Assembly: GCA_943370145.1 (NCBI GenBank)
Contig: CALRPY020000026.1
Coordinates: 1-58,480, forward strand
Reading direction: 5' to 3'
Length of the DNA: 58,480 bases
Source of the DNA: Ga0077536 sp943370145
Lineage (GTDB): Bacteria; Pseudomonadota; Gammaproteobacteria; Ga0077536
The stretch's first letter is position 1, and each line of letters begins with the position of its first letter. Position numbers and translations under genes: made by a program. Under the pieces are notes generated by a model that ran no database searches, was not told where the DNA came from, and saw only the letters and a program-made list of their open reading frames with translations. Positions 43,097-53,779 of the stretch are shown here, one piece after another.

Positions 43097-43639
43097 TTAC
43101 AGGGATGGGCGGCGGGCGCCGGAGAGGCGACCGTGCCAGTATTGGTTGGACATTGTGGAGATGATGACCCGGCCGGTGCGCGGACTGGGCGCATGCACGA
43201 AGCGGCCATCGCCGAGGTAGATGCCGACGTGCGAGTAGGGATTACCCTGCGTGTTGAAGAACAGCAGATCGGCAGCCTGGATATTCGACAGCGGCACCTG
43301 CGGCAGGCTGGCCGCCATCGATGCCGCGTTGCGCGGCAGTTCGAAGTCGAAGGTCCCGAAGACATGGTGAACGAGGCCGCTGCAGTCAAAGCCCCGTCGC
43401 GGCGAATCGCCGCCCAGCACATAAGGCTTGCCTTGCATGCTCGCGGCATAGGCCACCAGCCCGAGGGTGTCGATGCTGGCCTGCTCTGCTGTCGCCGGAA
43501 CGGGTCCGGCCGGGACGCTCACCGTGAAATCGGGTTCCACCACCGGCGTCACGGTCGAGCACCCGCCGAGCACCAGCGCAGCGAGCAGCAACAGGTAGGC
43601 TGCCCGCATGGGAGGCATGCAAATCGACTTCAGAATCAC
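43097..43639 (-). CDS. NlpC/P60 family cell-wall hydrolase, lipoprotein
   Basis: 180 aa. A lipobox (LVLGGC) marks a lipid-anchored envelope protein. The C40 peptidase has its Cys in FDCSGLV and its His in YSHVGIYLG, with a second His in FVHAPS; these proteins cut peptide bonds in peptidoglycan, as Spr/MepS does. GTG at 43639 is taken as start (AGGG lies ahead), with ATGs at 43618 and 43609 as shorter alternatives. It faces a 459-bp AT-rich gap. Confidence 0.88.
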   Translation of the reverse strand: MILKSICMPPMRAAYLLLLAALVLGGCSTVTPVVEPDFTVSVPAGPVPATAEQASIDTLGLVAYAASMQGKPYVLGGDSPRRGFDCSGLVHHVFGTFDFELPRNAASMAASLPQVPLSNIQAADLLFFNTQGNPYSHVGIYLGDGRFVHAPSPRTGRVIISTMSNQYWHGRLSGARRPSL

Positions 43640-44098
43640 GCGCGCACCCTAAACCTGATATCTGATTTAAGTAAAGCTTATAACTTCGACAATTCTATGA
43701 ATATTCTTCCAAATAGAAAGCACAGTGGCGTCCTGGCGGCCAAAACACCCGGCTGGGCTCGACTGGCTGTGGGCCATGCGGCGGGCGCGGCGAATACACT
43801 GTGCGGAAGCGCTTGACCGGAGCATCGCAGCATGATTGTGCACAGCACGGACCTCACTTAGGCGCGAATGACTGAAGTTCGGTGCGCATGCTCTTTTCAT
43901 GCTTCACCATATCATTTTAAATATCTGTTTTTAATGAATTTATACGATTTGATGAAAATTTGCGCAATCCAACAGGATCCGTCCGGACTCCGCGCACTAA
44001 GGCTCAATTTGCGCAAGCTATCAACAGACTTATCCACAGAAACTGTGAGTAACTGCGGTCATTGCCCCGCGCCCCTCACCGCAGCTAAGGTCTCCCCC
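43640..44098. other. 459-bp AT-rich intergenic region with a DnaA-box pair
   Basis: The stretch about 43660-43960 is far richer in A+T than its surroundings. A perfect DnaA box TTATCCACA occurs at 44030-44038 and is followed after GAAA by CTGTGAGTAAC, a degenerate inverted partner. No gene is supported. The AT-rich block could act as an unwinding element or as promoter DNA for the small genes downstream. Confidence 0.5.
44030..44038 (+). promoter_or_regulatory. Consensus DnaA box TTATCCACA
   Basis: Exact match to the DnaA 9-mer, directly followed by a weaker inverted version (reading from CTGTGAGTAA). It lies about 60 bp ahead of the small secreted protein gene at 44099. Confidence 0.55.
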
Positions 44099-44473
44099 AT
44101 GCACGAGCCTCCAACGTTGTTTTCAATCCAGAGGGGATTCCCTGCCGCGATCCTTGTCGCTGCTTCCCTCGTCCTGGCGGCTCCGCTGGCCGCAGCGGAG
44201 GATGCGAGCGCTTTACTGGCCTTCGAGGAAGTCACGGACGGCAAGTGCCAGATCCTCAGTGAAGGGGGCAAGCTCGTGGTGTTGCGCAACCTGCATCCCG
44301 CGCGCGCCATCCGCTACCGGCTCGTTCGCATGTTCATGGAAGTGCCCCAGGGACGGTTGGACGGGGAAATCGCTGCCGGTGATGCGACCCAGAAACTGGG
44401 CTGCAGCCGGGTCAACCGACGAGTTCAATCCTGGCGCGTCGAGCGCGCCACACTGCTGGAGGCTTCGAAGTGA
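44099..44473 (+). CDS. Small exported protein of unknown function
   Basis: 124 aa, signal peptide VAASLVLAAPLAAAED, mature part about 90 residues with two Cys (KCQIL and LGCSR). The C-terminal half, IRYRLVRMFMEVPQGRLDG, is basic. I do not recognise the family. Its stop overlaps the start of the next gene (GTGA), so the two are likely translated together. Confidence 0.65.
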   Translation: MHEPPTLFSIQRGFPAAILVAASLVLAAPLAAAEDASALLAFEEVTDGKCQILSEGGKLVVLRNLHPARAIRYRLVRMFMEVPQGRLDGEIAAGDATQKLGCSRVNRRVQSWRVERATLLEASK

Positions 44474-44847
44474 ACCTGATTACACGCTTGACGCTCATCG
44501 CGCTGGTTCCCTGCGCGCCGCTGTCCCTGGCGGCAGCCGACGCGGCGGGAAGTCGCGACCCGTCCGACATGACGGTGGAGGAACGAACCGCGATCATGAC
44601 CCGCGTGAACGAATACAACGGCTGCGTTTACAAAGAGGCCATGGCGCGGGTGGACGCCTTGCCCGACATCCGGCAGGCTGCCGACGAAGGCATGACGGCC
44701 TGCCAGGGGACGCTGGATTCGATCAGCGAGACCATCGCGGGCTTCGAATTCGAACCCGGCTTCGCCGACCAGTTCGTGCGTCACACCCAAAGCCGGGCCG
44801 TGCGCATGCTGATCCCGGAACTGTCGCTGCGGAAAGGCGGGCAATAG
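44470..44847 (+). CDS. Small exported protein of unknown function
   Basis: 125 aa from a GTG start overlapping the previous stop. A signal peptide (LIALVPCAPLSLAAADA) precedes an alpha-helical mature part with two Cys (NGCVYK and MTACQG). Not recognised; probably forms a pair with the preceding protein in the periplasm. Confidence 0.65.
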   Translation: MNLITRLTLIALVPCAPLSLAAADAAGSRDPSDMTVEERTAIMTRVNEYNGCVYKEAMARVDALPDIRQAADEGMTACQGTLDSISETIAGFEFEPGFADQFVRHTQSRAVRMLIPELSLRKGGQ

Positions 44848-44858
44848 GGAGCGTCCGC

Positions 44859-45371
44859 TCAGGAGCGGGGGCTGGCGTCGGCGAGCGGTATGCCGGCAAC
44901 GCTGGCGGCCAGCGGCGCCAGTTCCTGCAGGGCTTTTTCGTAGACGCCGCGCTTGAAGTGCACGACGAAGCGCAGCGAATCCCAGTACTCGATCCACCGC
45001 CAGCGGTCGAACTCGGGTTCGGCGGCACAGCTGAGGTCGACACAGTCGTCGGCGGCGGTCAGCCGCAGGATGAACCAGCGCTGCTTCTGGCCTATGCAAA
45101 GCGGTTGCTGATCGTAGCGAATGAAGCGCCGCGGCAGGCGGTAACGCAGCCAGTGTCGGGTGCAACCGATGATTTCGACGTCGGACGGCGTCAGCCCGAC
45201 TTCTTCGCGGAGTTCCCGGAACATCGCCTGTTCGGCGCTTTCATCAGGATTGATGCCCCCCTGCGGAAACTGCCAGGCGGACATCCCGATGCGCCGCCCC
45301 CAGAACACCTGGCCCCGGGCGTTCAGCAGCACGATGCCAACGTTGGCTCGAAACCCCTGCGCATCAATCAT
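44859..45371 (-). CDS. rppH: RNA pyrophosphohydrolase RppH
   Basis: 170 aa Nudix hydrolase that removes pyrophosphate from the 5' end of mRNA and starts its decay. The Nudix box GGINPDESAEQAMFRELREE and the following VGL are intact, as are the RppH N-terminus MIDAQGFRANVGIVLLNARG, the WQFPQGG stretch and FVVHFKRGVYEKAL at the C-terminus. The usual length is 160-180 aa. It is on the opposite strand from the small exported proteins and converges on them. Confidence 0.95.
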   Translation of the reverse strand: MIDAQGFRANVGIVLLNARGQVFWGRRIGMSAWQFPQGGINPDESAEQAMFRELREEVGLTPSDVEIIGCTRHWLRYRLPRRFIRYDQQPLCIGQKQRWFILRLTAADDCVDLSCAAEPEFDRWRWIEYWDSLRFVVHFKRGVYEKALQELAPLAASVAGIPLADASPRS

Positions 45372-45477
45372 GGCTAAGCCGCTTGGGCCGCCGGCAGGCG
45401 GCCTGTCGCAATCAAGTGTGTTCAGTCACCCCAAGGACCGGCCGGTCGCGCGGCCCTGCGTCGTGATTCTGGCCGAA

Positions 45478-45506
45478 GGCCTGGCCGTAAGCAATTCGGC
45501 CAGGCC
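45478..45506. terminator. Hairpin downstream of mdh
   Basis: Perfect 10-bp inverted repeat GGCCTGGCCG / CGGCCAGGCC with a 9-nt loop, 16 bp beyond the mdh stop. No T-tract follows on the minus strand, so termination may need Rho, or the stem may stabilise the 3' end. Confidence 0.55.
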
Positions 45507-45521
45507 GGGGGCGGGCTCGCC

Positions 45522-46502
45522 TCAGTTGACGAGCTTCTGGATTGCGTCGCGCTCTTCCTTCAGCTCGTTTTCCGTCGCGGTCATGCGGGCACGGCTGAAT
45601 TCGTCGACGGGCAGGCCCTGGACGATTTCGTAGTCGCCACCCTTGCAGCGGACCGGGAAGGAGTACATCAGTCCCTTGTCGATGCCGTAGCTGCCGTCGC
45701 TCGGCACCGCCATGCTGGTCCAGTCGTCGCCCGGGGTGCCCGCGACCCAGTCCCGCATGTGCTCGAGCGCCGCATTGGCGGCCGATGCCGCACTGGAGGC
45801 GCCGCGCGCGTCGATGATTGCCGCGCCGCGCTTGGCGACCTTCGGGATGTAGTCGTTCTCGTACCAGCCCCGATCGAGACCCGCCAGGGCCGGCTTGCCG
45901 CTGACCGTCGCCTGACTGAGGTCGGGATACTGGGTCGTCGAGTGGTTGCCCCAGATCGTGACCTTCCTGATGTCGCCCACGGTCGAGCCGGTTTTCTGCG
46001 CAAGCTGGGCAACGGCGCGGTTGTGGTCGAGGCGGGTCATCGCGGTGAACTGGCGCGGATTGATGTCCGGCGCGTAGGTCATGCAGGTCCAGGCATTCGT
46101 GTTCGCGGGGTTGCCGACGACCAGCACCTTGATGTCGCGGCTGGCGTGATCGTTGATGGCCTTGCCCTGCACCTTGAAGATGCCGCCGTTCGCCGCCAGC
46201 AGATCGCTGCGCTCCATGCCCGGGCCGCGCGGCTTGGCGCCCACCAGCAGGGCGAAATTCGTGTCCTTGAAGGCCACGTTCGGGTCATCGGTGATGTCGA
46301 TCGAGTGCACCAGCGGGAAGGCGCAGTCGTCGAGCTCCATGACCACGCCCTGCAGCGCCTTCATCGCCGGCGTGACTTCCAGGAGCTGGAGACGCACCGG
46401 CTGGTCGAGCCCCAGCATCTGGCCGGAAGCGATGCGGAACAGCAAGGAGTAGGAAATCTGGCCGGCGGCGCCGGTCACGGTAACGCGTACGGGTGTTTTC
46501 AT
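45522..46502 (-). CDS. mdh: Malate dehydrogenase
   Basis: 326 aa NAD-dependent TCA enzyme, interconverting malate and oxaloacetate. The NAD motif TGAAGQISYSLLF, GNPANTNAWTC, the catalytic pair region TRLDHNRAVAQLA and TIWGNHSTTQYPDLS (catalytic His) are intact. The length and the GNHSTTQ form match the cytosolic-like MDH of beta- and many gammaproteobacteria. It lies downstream of gltA on the same strand with 36 bp between. Confidence 0.96.
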   Translation of the reverse strand: MKTPVRVTVTGAAGQISYSLLFRIASGQMLGLDQPVRLQLLEVTPAMKALQGVVMELDDCAFPLVHSIDITDDPNVAFKDTNFALLVGAKPRGPGMERSDLLAANGGIFKVQGKAINDHASRDIKVLVVGNPANTNAWTCMTYAPDINPRQFTAMTRLDHNRAVAQLAQKTGSTVGDIRKVTIWGNHSTTQYPDLSQATVSGKPALAGLDRGWYENDYIPKVAKRGAAIIDARGASSAASAANAALEHMRDWVAGTPGDDWTSMAVPSDGSYGIDKGLMYSFPVRCKGGDYEIVQGLPVDEFSRARMTATENELKEERDAIQKLVN

Positions 46503-46538
46503 TGCGCGGTCTTCTCTGATTGTCTGGCGTTGCGAATT

Positions 46539-47834
<1,296 letters not shown>

Positions 47835-48146
47835 AGATGCCTCTTCAAAGGAATTGCGAGGATGCCCGGTTACCTGCACAGCGGTGTGCGTGGCGGAAGC
47901 TCCCAAGAATACCCGGGCGTATGGAGGGCCTTCAAGCTCGCTGCCAGACCGGCCCTGCGGGGCAAAGCCCCTCAGGGAACCTGCTTTTAGTTGCAAAAAG
48001 CGGTCCGGACATGCGCAGGATTCGTGACTTGAGCGGCCTGATGATCAAAGATCTAAAGCCCGGTGCCGACACAAGCTGAACGCCTTGCACCGATTGCCGG
48101 GCCCGGAAGAAAAAAACCGCAGTCATCGCACTGTCAGAGGACGAAA
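47835..48146. other. 312-bp divergent gltA/sucA control region
   Basis: No gene. It contains a hairpin at 47953-47977, CCCT-gc-GGGGC-aaa-GCCCC-tc-AGGG, followed by TTTT after nine bases, which could attenuate transcription toward sucA. The sucA start is preceded by AGAGGA. Confidence 0.5.
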
Positions 48147-50990
48147 ATGCTGCCTCCCTCCTGCCTTTCCGGCGGCAATGCCGCCTTTATCGAAGATTTG
48201 TACGAACGTTTCCTGGCCGATCCCGAGGCCGTGGACCCCAGCTGGCGCGACTATTTCCGCCAGCTGCAGAGCGACGGCGGCATGGCCGACGTCCCGCATG
48301 GGCCGGTTCGGGAGCGATTCCTGGCCAGCGCCCAGGGCGACCGCCGCATGGCGCCTGCCGCCTCTGCACCGCAAGTGGGCGTGGTGGACGACGGCAAGCA
48401 GGTTTCGGTGCTGCAGCTGATCAATGCCCATCGCTTCATGGGCCATCGCCAGGCCCGGCTCGACCCCCTGAACCAGCATGAACGCCCGCATGTCGCCGAA
48501 CTCGACCCGGCTTTCCACGGCCTGACCGACGCCGACCTCGACCGCGAGTTCAATACCGGCTCGCTCGCCGGCCCGGCGCGGGCGACCCTGCGCCAGATTC
48601 TCGAGATCGTCCGCGCCACCTACTGCGGCACCATTGGCGCCGAGTACATGCACATCGTCGAAACCGCCCAGAAACGGTGGATCCAGCAGCGCCTCGAGCC
48701 AATCCTCGGCCGCCCGACGTTCGATGCGGACAAGAAGCGCCGCCTGCTCGAGCGCCTGATCGCGGCCGGCTCCCTCGAGGAATACCTGCACACCAAGTAC
48801 GTGGGCCAGAAGCGTTTCTCGCTGGAGGGTGGTGAAAGCGCCATCCCCCTGCTGGACCAGATCGTCGAGCACGGCGGCTCGCACGGGGTCAAGGAAATCG
48901 TGATCGGCATGGCCCACCGCGGTCGCCTCAACGTGCTGGTCAACATCGTCGGCAAGCACCCGGCCAAGCTCTTCGAGGAGTTCGAGGGCAAGAGCCGCGA
49001 GGCCAAGCTCGGCGACGTCAAGTACCACCTCGGCTACTCGTCGGACATCGCCACGCCGGGTGGCTCGGTGCACGTGACGCTCGCCTTCAATCCGTCCCAC
49101 TTGGAGATCATCAACCCCGTCGTCGAGGGCTCGGTGCGGGCCCGCCAGGATCGCCGCGGCGACGTTGAGCGCAATCAGGTGCTGCCCCTGCTGATCCACG
49201 GCGACGCCGCGTTCGCCGGCCAGGGCGTGGTGATGGAGACCCTGAACCTGTCGCAGACCCGCGGTTACTCGACCGGCGGCACCGTGCACCTGATCATCAA
49301 CAACCAGATCGGCTTCACCACCAGCGACCCGCTGGACTCGCGCTCGACGCTGTATTGCACCGACGTCGCGAAAATGGTCCAGGCCCCCATCTTCCACGTG
49401 AACGGGGACGATCCCGAGGCGGTCGCGCTGGTCGCCCAGATCGCGCTCGATTTCCGCATGGAGTTCAACAAGGATGTCGTGATCGATCTCGTCTGCTACC
49501 GCAAGCACGGCCACAGCGAGGCGGACGAACCGGCGGCGACCCAGCCCGTCATGTACCAGCAGGTGCGCAAGCACGCCGGCGTGCGGCGACTGTATGCCGA
49601 CCGCCTCGTCGCGGAAGGCGTCGTCAAGGACGGCGAGGACAAGGAGATGACCCAGCGCTACGTCAGCGCGCTGGACAACAATATCGTCGTCTCGCGCCCC
49701 TATGCGAACGTCAACGACACGCGCTTCCTGATCAACTACGAGCCCTATCGCAACACGCACTGGCGCGACCACGTCGACACCGCGCTGTCGGCGGAGCGAA
49801 TCCGCGAACTCACCGGGCGCATCACCGACTATCCCGCGGCGTTCGAGCTGCACCGCGCAGTGCGCAAGGTGATGGAGGACCGGCGCAAGATGGGCGCGGG
49901 CGAAATGCTGATCGACTGGGGCTACGCGGAAACGCTGGCCTACGCCGCGCTGCTGAGCGAGGGCAACCCGGTGCGCATCTCGGGCCAGGACAGCGGCCGT
50001 GGCACGTTCTTCCACCGCCACGCGGTGCTGCACGACAGCAAGAGCGGCGACACCTACCTGCCGCTGCAGAACATCGCGCCGGAACAGGCGAGCTTCCTGG
50101 TCATCAACTCGACGCTGTCGGAAGAGGCCGTGCTCGGTTTCGAGTATGGATTCGCGAGTTCCGAACCGCGCGCGCTCGTGATCTGGGAAGCCCAGTTCGG
50201 TGATTTCGCCAACGGCGCCCAGGTGGTCATCGACCAGTTCATCGCTTCGTGCGAGGAGAAATGGGGCCGCTTCTGCGGCCTCGCGATGTTCCTGCCGCAC
50301 GGCTACGAGGGACAGGGTCCCGAGCACTCGTCGGCGCGTCTCGAGCGCTACCTGCAGCTGTGCGCGGAGGACAACATGCAGGTCGTCTACCCGACGACGC
50401 CGGCGCAGATGTTTCACATGATTCGCCGCCAGGCGCTGCGTCCCTATCGCAAGCCACTGGTCGTCATGAGCCCGAAGAGCCTGCTGCGGCACAAGCTGTC
50501 CACGTCCTCGCTGCAGGAAATCCAGCACGGCAGCTTCCACACGGTGATCGACGAGGTCGATGACCTGAACCGCAAGCAGGTCACCCGCCTGCTGTTCTGC
50601 ACGGGCAAGGTGTACTACGACCTGCTCGAGGCGCGACGCGAACGCGAGCTCACGGACTGCGCGATCATCCGGATTGAACAGCTCTATCCCTTCCCGCGCG
50701 AGGAAATCCAGGCCCTCGCAGCGACCTACCCGAACACGCAGGAAGTGCTGTGGGTACAGGAGGAGCCGCGCAACCAGGGTGCGTGGAGCGTCATGCGCTC
50801 ACGCCGCCACCTCGGCGGCTGCTTCCCGATGGAAATCCCGCTGCGCTGCGTGGCGCGCCCCTATTCGGCGTCCCCCGCGGTCGGCTACTACGCGCTGCAC
50901 GTCAAGCAGCAGCAGGAAGTGGTCGACGAAGCGCTGAACGGCAGCCGTCTGGCGGCGGCCACCCCCGGCAAGCAGAAGAAAACGGCCTGA
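48147..50990 (+). CDS. sucA: 2-oxoglutarate dehydrogenase E1 component
   Basis: 947 aa ThDP-dependent decarboxylase of the TCA cycle. The N-terminal E2-binding region (FIEDLYERFLADPEAVDPSW) is followed by the ThDP core: GMAHRGRLNVLVNI, HLGYSSD, NPSHLEIINPVVEGSVRARQ, IHGDAAFAGQG, and the C-terminal transketolase-like part with GQDSGRGTFFHRHAV and SSARLERYLQL. It is the first gene of sucA-sucB-lpd. ATG at 48147 has AGAGGA upstream. Confidence 0.97.
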   Translation: MLPPSCLSGGNAAFIEDLYERFLADPEAVDPSWRDYFRQLQSDGGMADVPHGPVRERFLASAQGDRRMAPAASAPQVGVVDDGKQVSVLQLINAHRFMGHRQARLDPLNQHERPHVAELDPAFHGLTDADLDREFNTGSLAGPARATLRQILEIVRATYCGTIGAEYMHIVETAQKRWIQQRLEPILGRPTFDADKKRRLLERLIAAGSLEEYLHTKYVGQKRFSLEGGESAIPLLDQIVEHGGSHGVKEIVIGMAHRGRLNVLVNIVGKHPAKLFEEFEGKSREAKLGDVKYHLGYSSDIATPGGSVHVTLAFNPSHLEIINPVVEGSVRARQDRRGDVERNQVLPLLIHGDAAFAGQGVVMETLNLSQTRGYSTGGTVHLIINNQIGFTTSDPLDSRSTLYCTDVAKMVQAPIFHVNGDDPEAVALVAQIALDFRMEFNKDVVIDLVCYRKHGHSEADEPAATQPVMYQQVRKHAGVRRLYADRLVAEGVVKDGEDKEMTQRYVSALDNNIVVSRPYANVNDTRFLINYEPYRNTHWRDHVDTALSAERIRELTGRITDYPAAFELHRAVRKVMEDRRKMGAGEMLIDWGYAETLAYAALLSEGNPVRISGQDSGRGTFFHRHAVLHDSKSGDTYLPLQNIAPEQASFLVINSTLSEEAVLGFEYGFASSEPRALVIWEAQFGDFANGAQVVIDQFIASCEEKWGRFCGLAMFLPHGYEGQGPEHSSARLERYLQLCAEDNMQVVYPTTPAQMFHMIRRQALRPYRKPLVVMSPKSLLRHKLSTSSLQEIQHGSFHTVIDEVDDLNRKQVTRLLFCTGKVYYDLLEARRERELTDCAIIRIEQLYPFPREEIQALAATYPNTQEVLWVQEEPRNQGAWSVMRSRRHLGGCFPMEIPLRCVARPYSASPAVGYYALHVKQQQEVVDEALNGSRLAAATPGKQKKTA

Positions 50991-51044
50991 AAGTCCGCCT
51001 GCGGCAAGCGCGGCGGCCCAATCTGAATCTGAAAAGGAATAACA

Positions 51045-52244
51045 GTGTTAGTCGAAGTCAAAGTGCCGGTGCTCGCGGAATCCGTTCCCGATGCGACGCT
51101 GCTCGAGTGGTACAAGAAAACGGGTGAGCGCGTCGAGCGCGGTGAAAACCTGATCGACCTCGAAACCGACAAGGTCACGCTGGAAGTCCCCGCGCCCGAC
51201 TCGGGCGTGCTGGTCGAAGTCCGCAAGAACACCGGCGACGTCGTGCTGAGCCAGGACATCCTGGCCGTCATCGACACCGCCGCCGCCGGCGCCGTGGAGA
51301 CTGCCGCCGCCGCCACGCCCGCCGCCCCGGTCGCCGAGGCCCGGCCCGCCGCCGCGAAGATGGGGCCCGCCGCGCGCAAGATTGCCGCGGAAACGGGTAT
51401 CGACCCGGCCAGCGTCGCGGGCACCGGCAAGGATGGCCGGGTGACGAAGGGCGACCTCCTCGCCGCGGGCAGCGCGCCCGTCGCCGCCCCCGCCGCCAGG
51501 CCAGCCACGGCTGCGGCAGCCCCGGTCGCGATGCCCGCCGGTGCGCGCGCCGAGGAGCGCGTGCCGATGACCCGGCTGCGCAAACGCACCGCCGAGCGCC
51601 TGCTGCAGGCCCAGGCCCAGGCCGCGCTGCTCACGACCTTCAACGAGGTCAACATGCAGCCGGTGATGGATCTCCGCGCGCGCTACAAGGACGACTTCGA
51701 GAAACGCCACGGCGTCCGGCTCGGCTTCATGGGCTTCTTCGTCAAGGCCGCAGTCGAAGCGCTGAAGAAATTTCCGGTGGTCAACGCCTATGTCGACGGC
51801 GATGACATCGTCTACCACGACTATTTCGACATCGGCGTCGCGGTGGGCTCCGAGCGCGGTCTGGTGGTTCCGATCCTGCGCAATGCCGAAACCCTGTCGT
51901 TCGGCGCCATCGAGCAGCAGGTTCGCGATTTCGGCGAACGGGCCCGCGACGGCAAGCTTGGCATCGAGGAACTGACGGGCGGCACCTTCACGATCAGCAA
52001 TGGCGGCATTTTCGGGTCGCTCGTGTCGACGCCCATCATCAACCCGCCGCAGAGCGCCATTCTCGGCATGCACAAGATCCAGGACCGACCCGTTGCGGAG
52101 AAGGGCCAGGTCGTCATCCGTCCGATGATGTACCTGGCACTCTCATACGATCACCGCATCATCGACGGCCGCGAAGCGGTGCAGTGCCTCGATACCATCC
52201 GCCAGCTGCTCGAGGATCCGAGCAGAATGCTGCTGCAGGTCTGA
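51045..52244 (+). CDS. sucB: 2-oxoglutarate dehydrogenase E2 (dihydrolipoyl succinyltransferase)
   Basis: 399 aa. The lipoyl domain has its Lys in LETDKVTLEV; a peripheral-subunit-binding domain (GPAARKIAAETGIDPASVAG) follows an Ala/Pro-rich linker; the catalytic domain shows LSYDHRIIDGREAV with the conserved His and Asp. GTG at 51045 follows AAAAGGAA. It lies 54 bp downstream of sucA and 9 bp before lpd. Confidence 0.97.
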   Translation: MLVEVKVPVLAESVPDATLLEWYKKTGERVERGENLIDLETDKVTLEVPAPDSGVLVEVRKNTGDVVLSQDILAVIDTAAAGAVETAAAATPAAPVAEARPAAAKMGPAARKIAAETGIDPASVAGTGKDGRVTKGDLLAAGSAPVAAPAARPATAAAAPVAMPAGARAEERVPMTRLRKRTAERLLQAQAQAALLTTFNEVNMQPVMDLRARYKDDFEKRHGVRLGFMGFFVKAAVEALKKFPVVNAYVDGDDIVYHDYFDIGVAVGSERGLVVPILRNAETLSFGAIEQQVRDFGERARDGKLGIEELTGGTFTISNGGIFGSLVSTPIINPPQSAILGMHKIQDRPVAEKGQVVIRPMMYLALSYDHRIIDGREAVQCLDTIRQLLEDPSRMLLQV

Positions 52245-52253
52245 GGACGCATC

Positions 52254-53672
52254 ATGGAAAATTTCGACGTCGTCGTCATCGGCGCGGGCCCGGGCGGTTA
52301 TGTGGCCGCCATCCGCTGCGCCCAGCTCGGCCTGAAAACCGCATGCGTGGAGTCCTGGCGTAACGGCAAGGGTGATGCCGCGCTCGGCGGCACCTGCCTG
52401 AACGTGGGCTGCATCCCCTCCAAGGCGCTGCTCGATTCCTCGCACCACTTCGAGCACATGCGCAAGCACGCGAAGGATCACGGTATCTCGACGGGAGAGG
52501 TCGGTATCGATATCGCCGTGATGCAGAAGCGCAAGGACAAGATTGTCCAGACGCTGACGCAGGGCATCGGCGCGCTGTTCAAGAAGAATGGCGTGCGCTG
52601 GGTTCAGGGCCACGGACGCCTTCAGCCCGGCTTGCAGGTCTCTGTCCTCGATGCCGGGGGCACGGAGTCCGAACGCCTGCAGGCGCGGCACATCATCGTC
52701 GCGACCGGCTCCGTGCCGGCGCGCATTCCGCCCGCCCCGGTCGACCAGCAACGCATCGTCGACTCGACCGGCGCGCTGGCCTTCGACACGGTGCCCGCGA
52801 AACTCGGGGTCATCGGCGCCGGCGTCATCGGACTCGAACTTGGCAGCGTCTGGCGTCGCCTCGGCGCGGCGGTGACGATTTTCGAGGCGCTGCCGACGTT
52901 CCTGGCCGGTGCGGACCAGGATGTGGCGAAGGAGGCCCAGAAACTGCTGACCAAGCAGGGCCTGGACATCCGCCTCAACACCCGGGTGACCAAGGTGACC
53001 CCGGACGCGGATGGCGTCAGCGTCGAAGTCGAAATCGGTGGCGAACCGCAGCAGCACCGCTTCGACAAGCTCATCGTCGCCGTCGGCCGCAGCCCGAACA
53101 CCGCCGGCCTCGGCGCCGTGGAGGCCGGGCTCGTGCTCGATGATCGCGGGTTCATCGTGGTCGACGCGCAGTGTCGTACGAACGTGCCCGGCATCCATGC
53201 GGTGGGTGACGTGGTCAAGGGCCCGATGCTCGCGCACAAGGCCTCGGAGGAAGGTATCGCGGTCGCCGAACTGATCGCTGGCCAAATGCCGCACATCGAC
53301 CATGCGCATATCCCCTGGGTCATCTACACCTGGCCGGAGATCGCGTGGGCTGGCGCCACCGAGCAGACGTTGAAGGCCGAGGGCCGGGCGATCAAGACGG
53401 GGCGCTTCCCGTTCATGGCAAGCGGCCGCGCGCGGGCAATGGGCGAGACGGACGGTTTCATCAAGGTGATCAGTGACGCGACGACCGACGCGGTGCTCGG
53501 TGTGCACATCATCGGCCCCACTGCATCGGAACTGATAGGCGAGGCGGTCATCGCGATGGAATTCGGCGCGTCGTCCGAGGACATCGCGCGCACGGTGCAC
53601 GCGCACCCGACCCTCGCCGAAGGCATGCACGAGGCGGCGCTGGGTGTCGACGGCAGGATGATCCACCTGTAA
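52254..53672 (+). CDS. lpdA: Dihydrolipoamide dehydrogenase (E3)
   Basis: 472 aa flavoprotein reoxidising dihydrolipoamide. FAD motif VIGAGPGGYVAAIRCAQLG, redox-active disulfide GGTCLNVGCIPSKALL, NAD motif GAGVIGLELGSVWRRLG and the C-terminal His-Glu pair HAHPTLAEGMHEA are intact. It is the third gene of the oxoglutarate dehydrogenase operon. Confidence 0.97.
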   Translation: MENFDVVVIGAGPGGYVAAIRCAQLGLKTACVESWRNGKGDAALGGTCLNVGCIPSKALLDSSHHFEHMRKHAKDHGISTGEVGIDIAVMQKRKDKIVQTLTQGIGALFKKNGVRWVQGHGRLQPGLQVSVLDAGGTESERLQARHIIVATGSVPARIPPAPVDQQRIVDSTGALAFDTVPAKLGVIGAGVIGLELGSVWRRLGAAVTIFEALPTFLAGADQDVAKEAQKLLTKQGLDIRLNTRVTKVTPDADGVSVEVEIGGEPQQHRFDKLIVAVGRSPNTAGLGAVEAGLVLDDRGFIVVDAQCRTNVPGIHAVGDVVKGPMLAHKASEEGIAVAELIAGQMPHIDHAHIPWVIYTWPEIAWAGATEQTLKAEGRAIKTGRFPFMASGRARAMGETDGFIKVISDATTDAVLGVHIIGPTASELIGEAVIAMEFGASSEDIARTVHAHPTLAEGMHEAALGVDGRMIHL

Positions 53673-53779
53673 CTGGAGGCGAGCCGGCATGCTGCAGCCG
53701 GCTTGCAATGGTGTGCGGTGCAACTTATGGTAGGTCCTGATTCGCCCGTGGTTTTGGCGGATTGCGAAGGAAGGGCCTC

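Noticed and set aside
43640..44100. Chromosomal origin oriC
   Set aside because: Only one perfect DnaA box and a degenerate partner; none of the usual neighbours (dnaA, dnaN, gidA, rpmH).
48123..50540. Minus-strand open frame of 805 codons opposite sucA
   Set aside because: Antisense shadow of a strongly conserved gene; composition is that of reverse-complemented codons and there is no recognisable domain.
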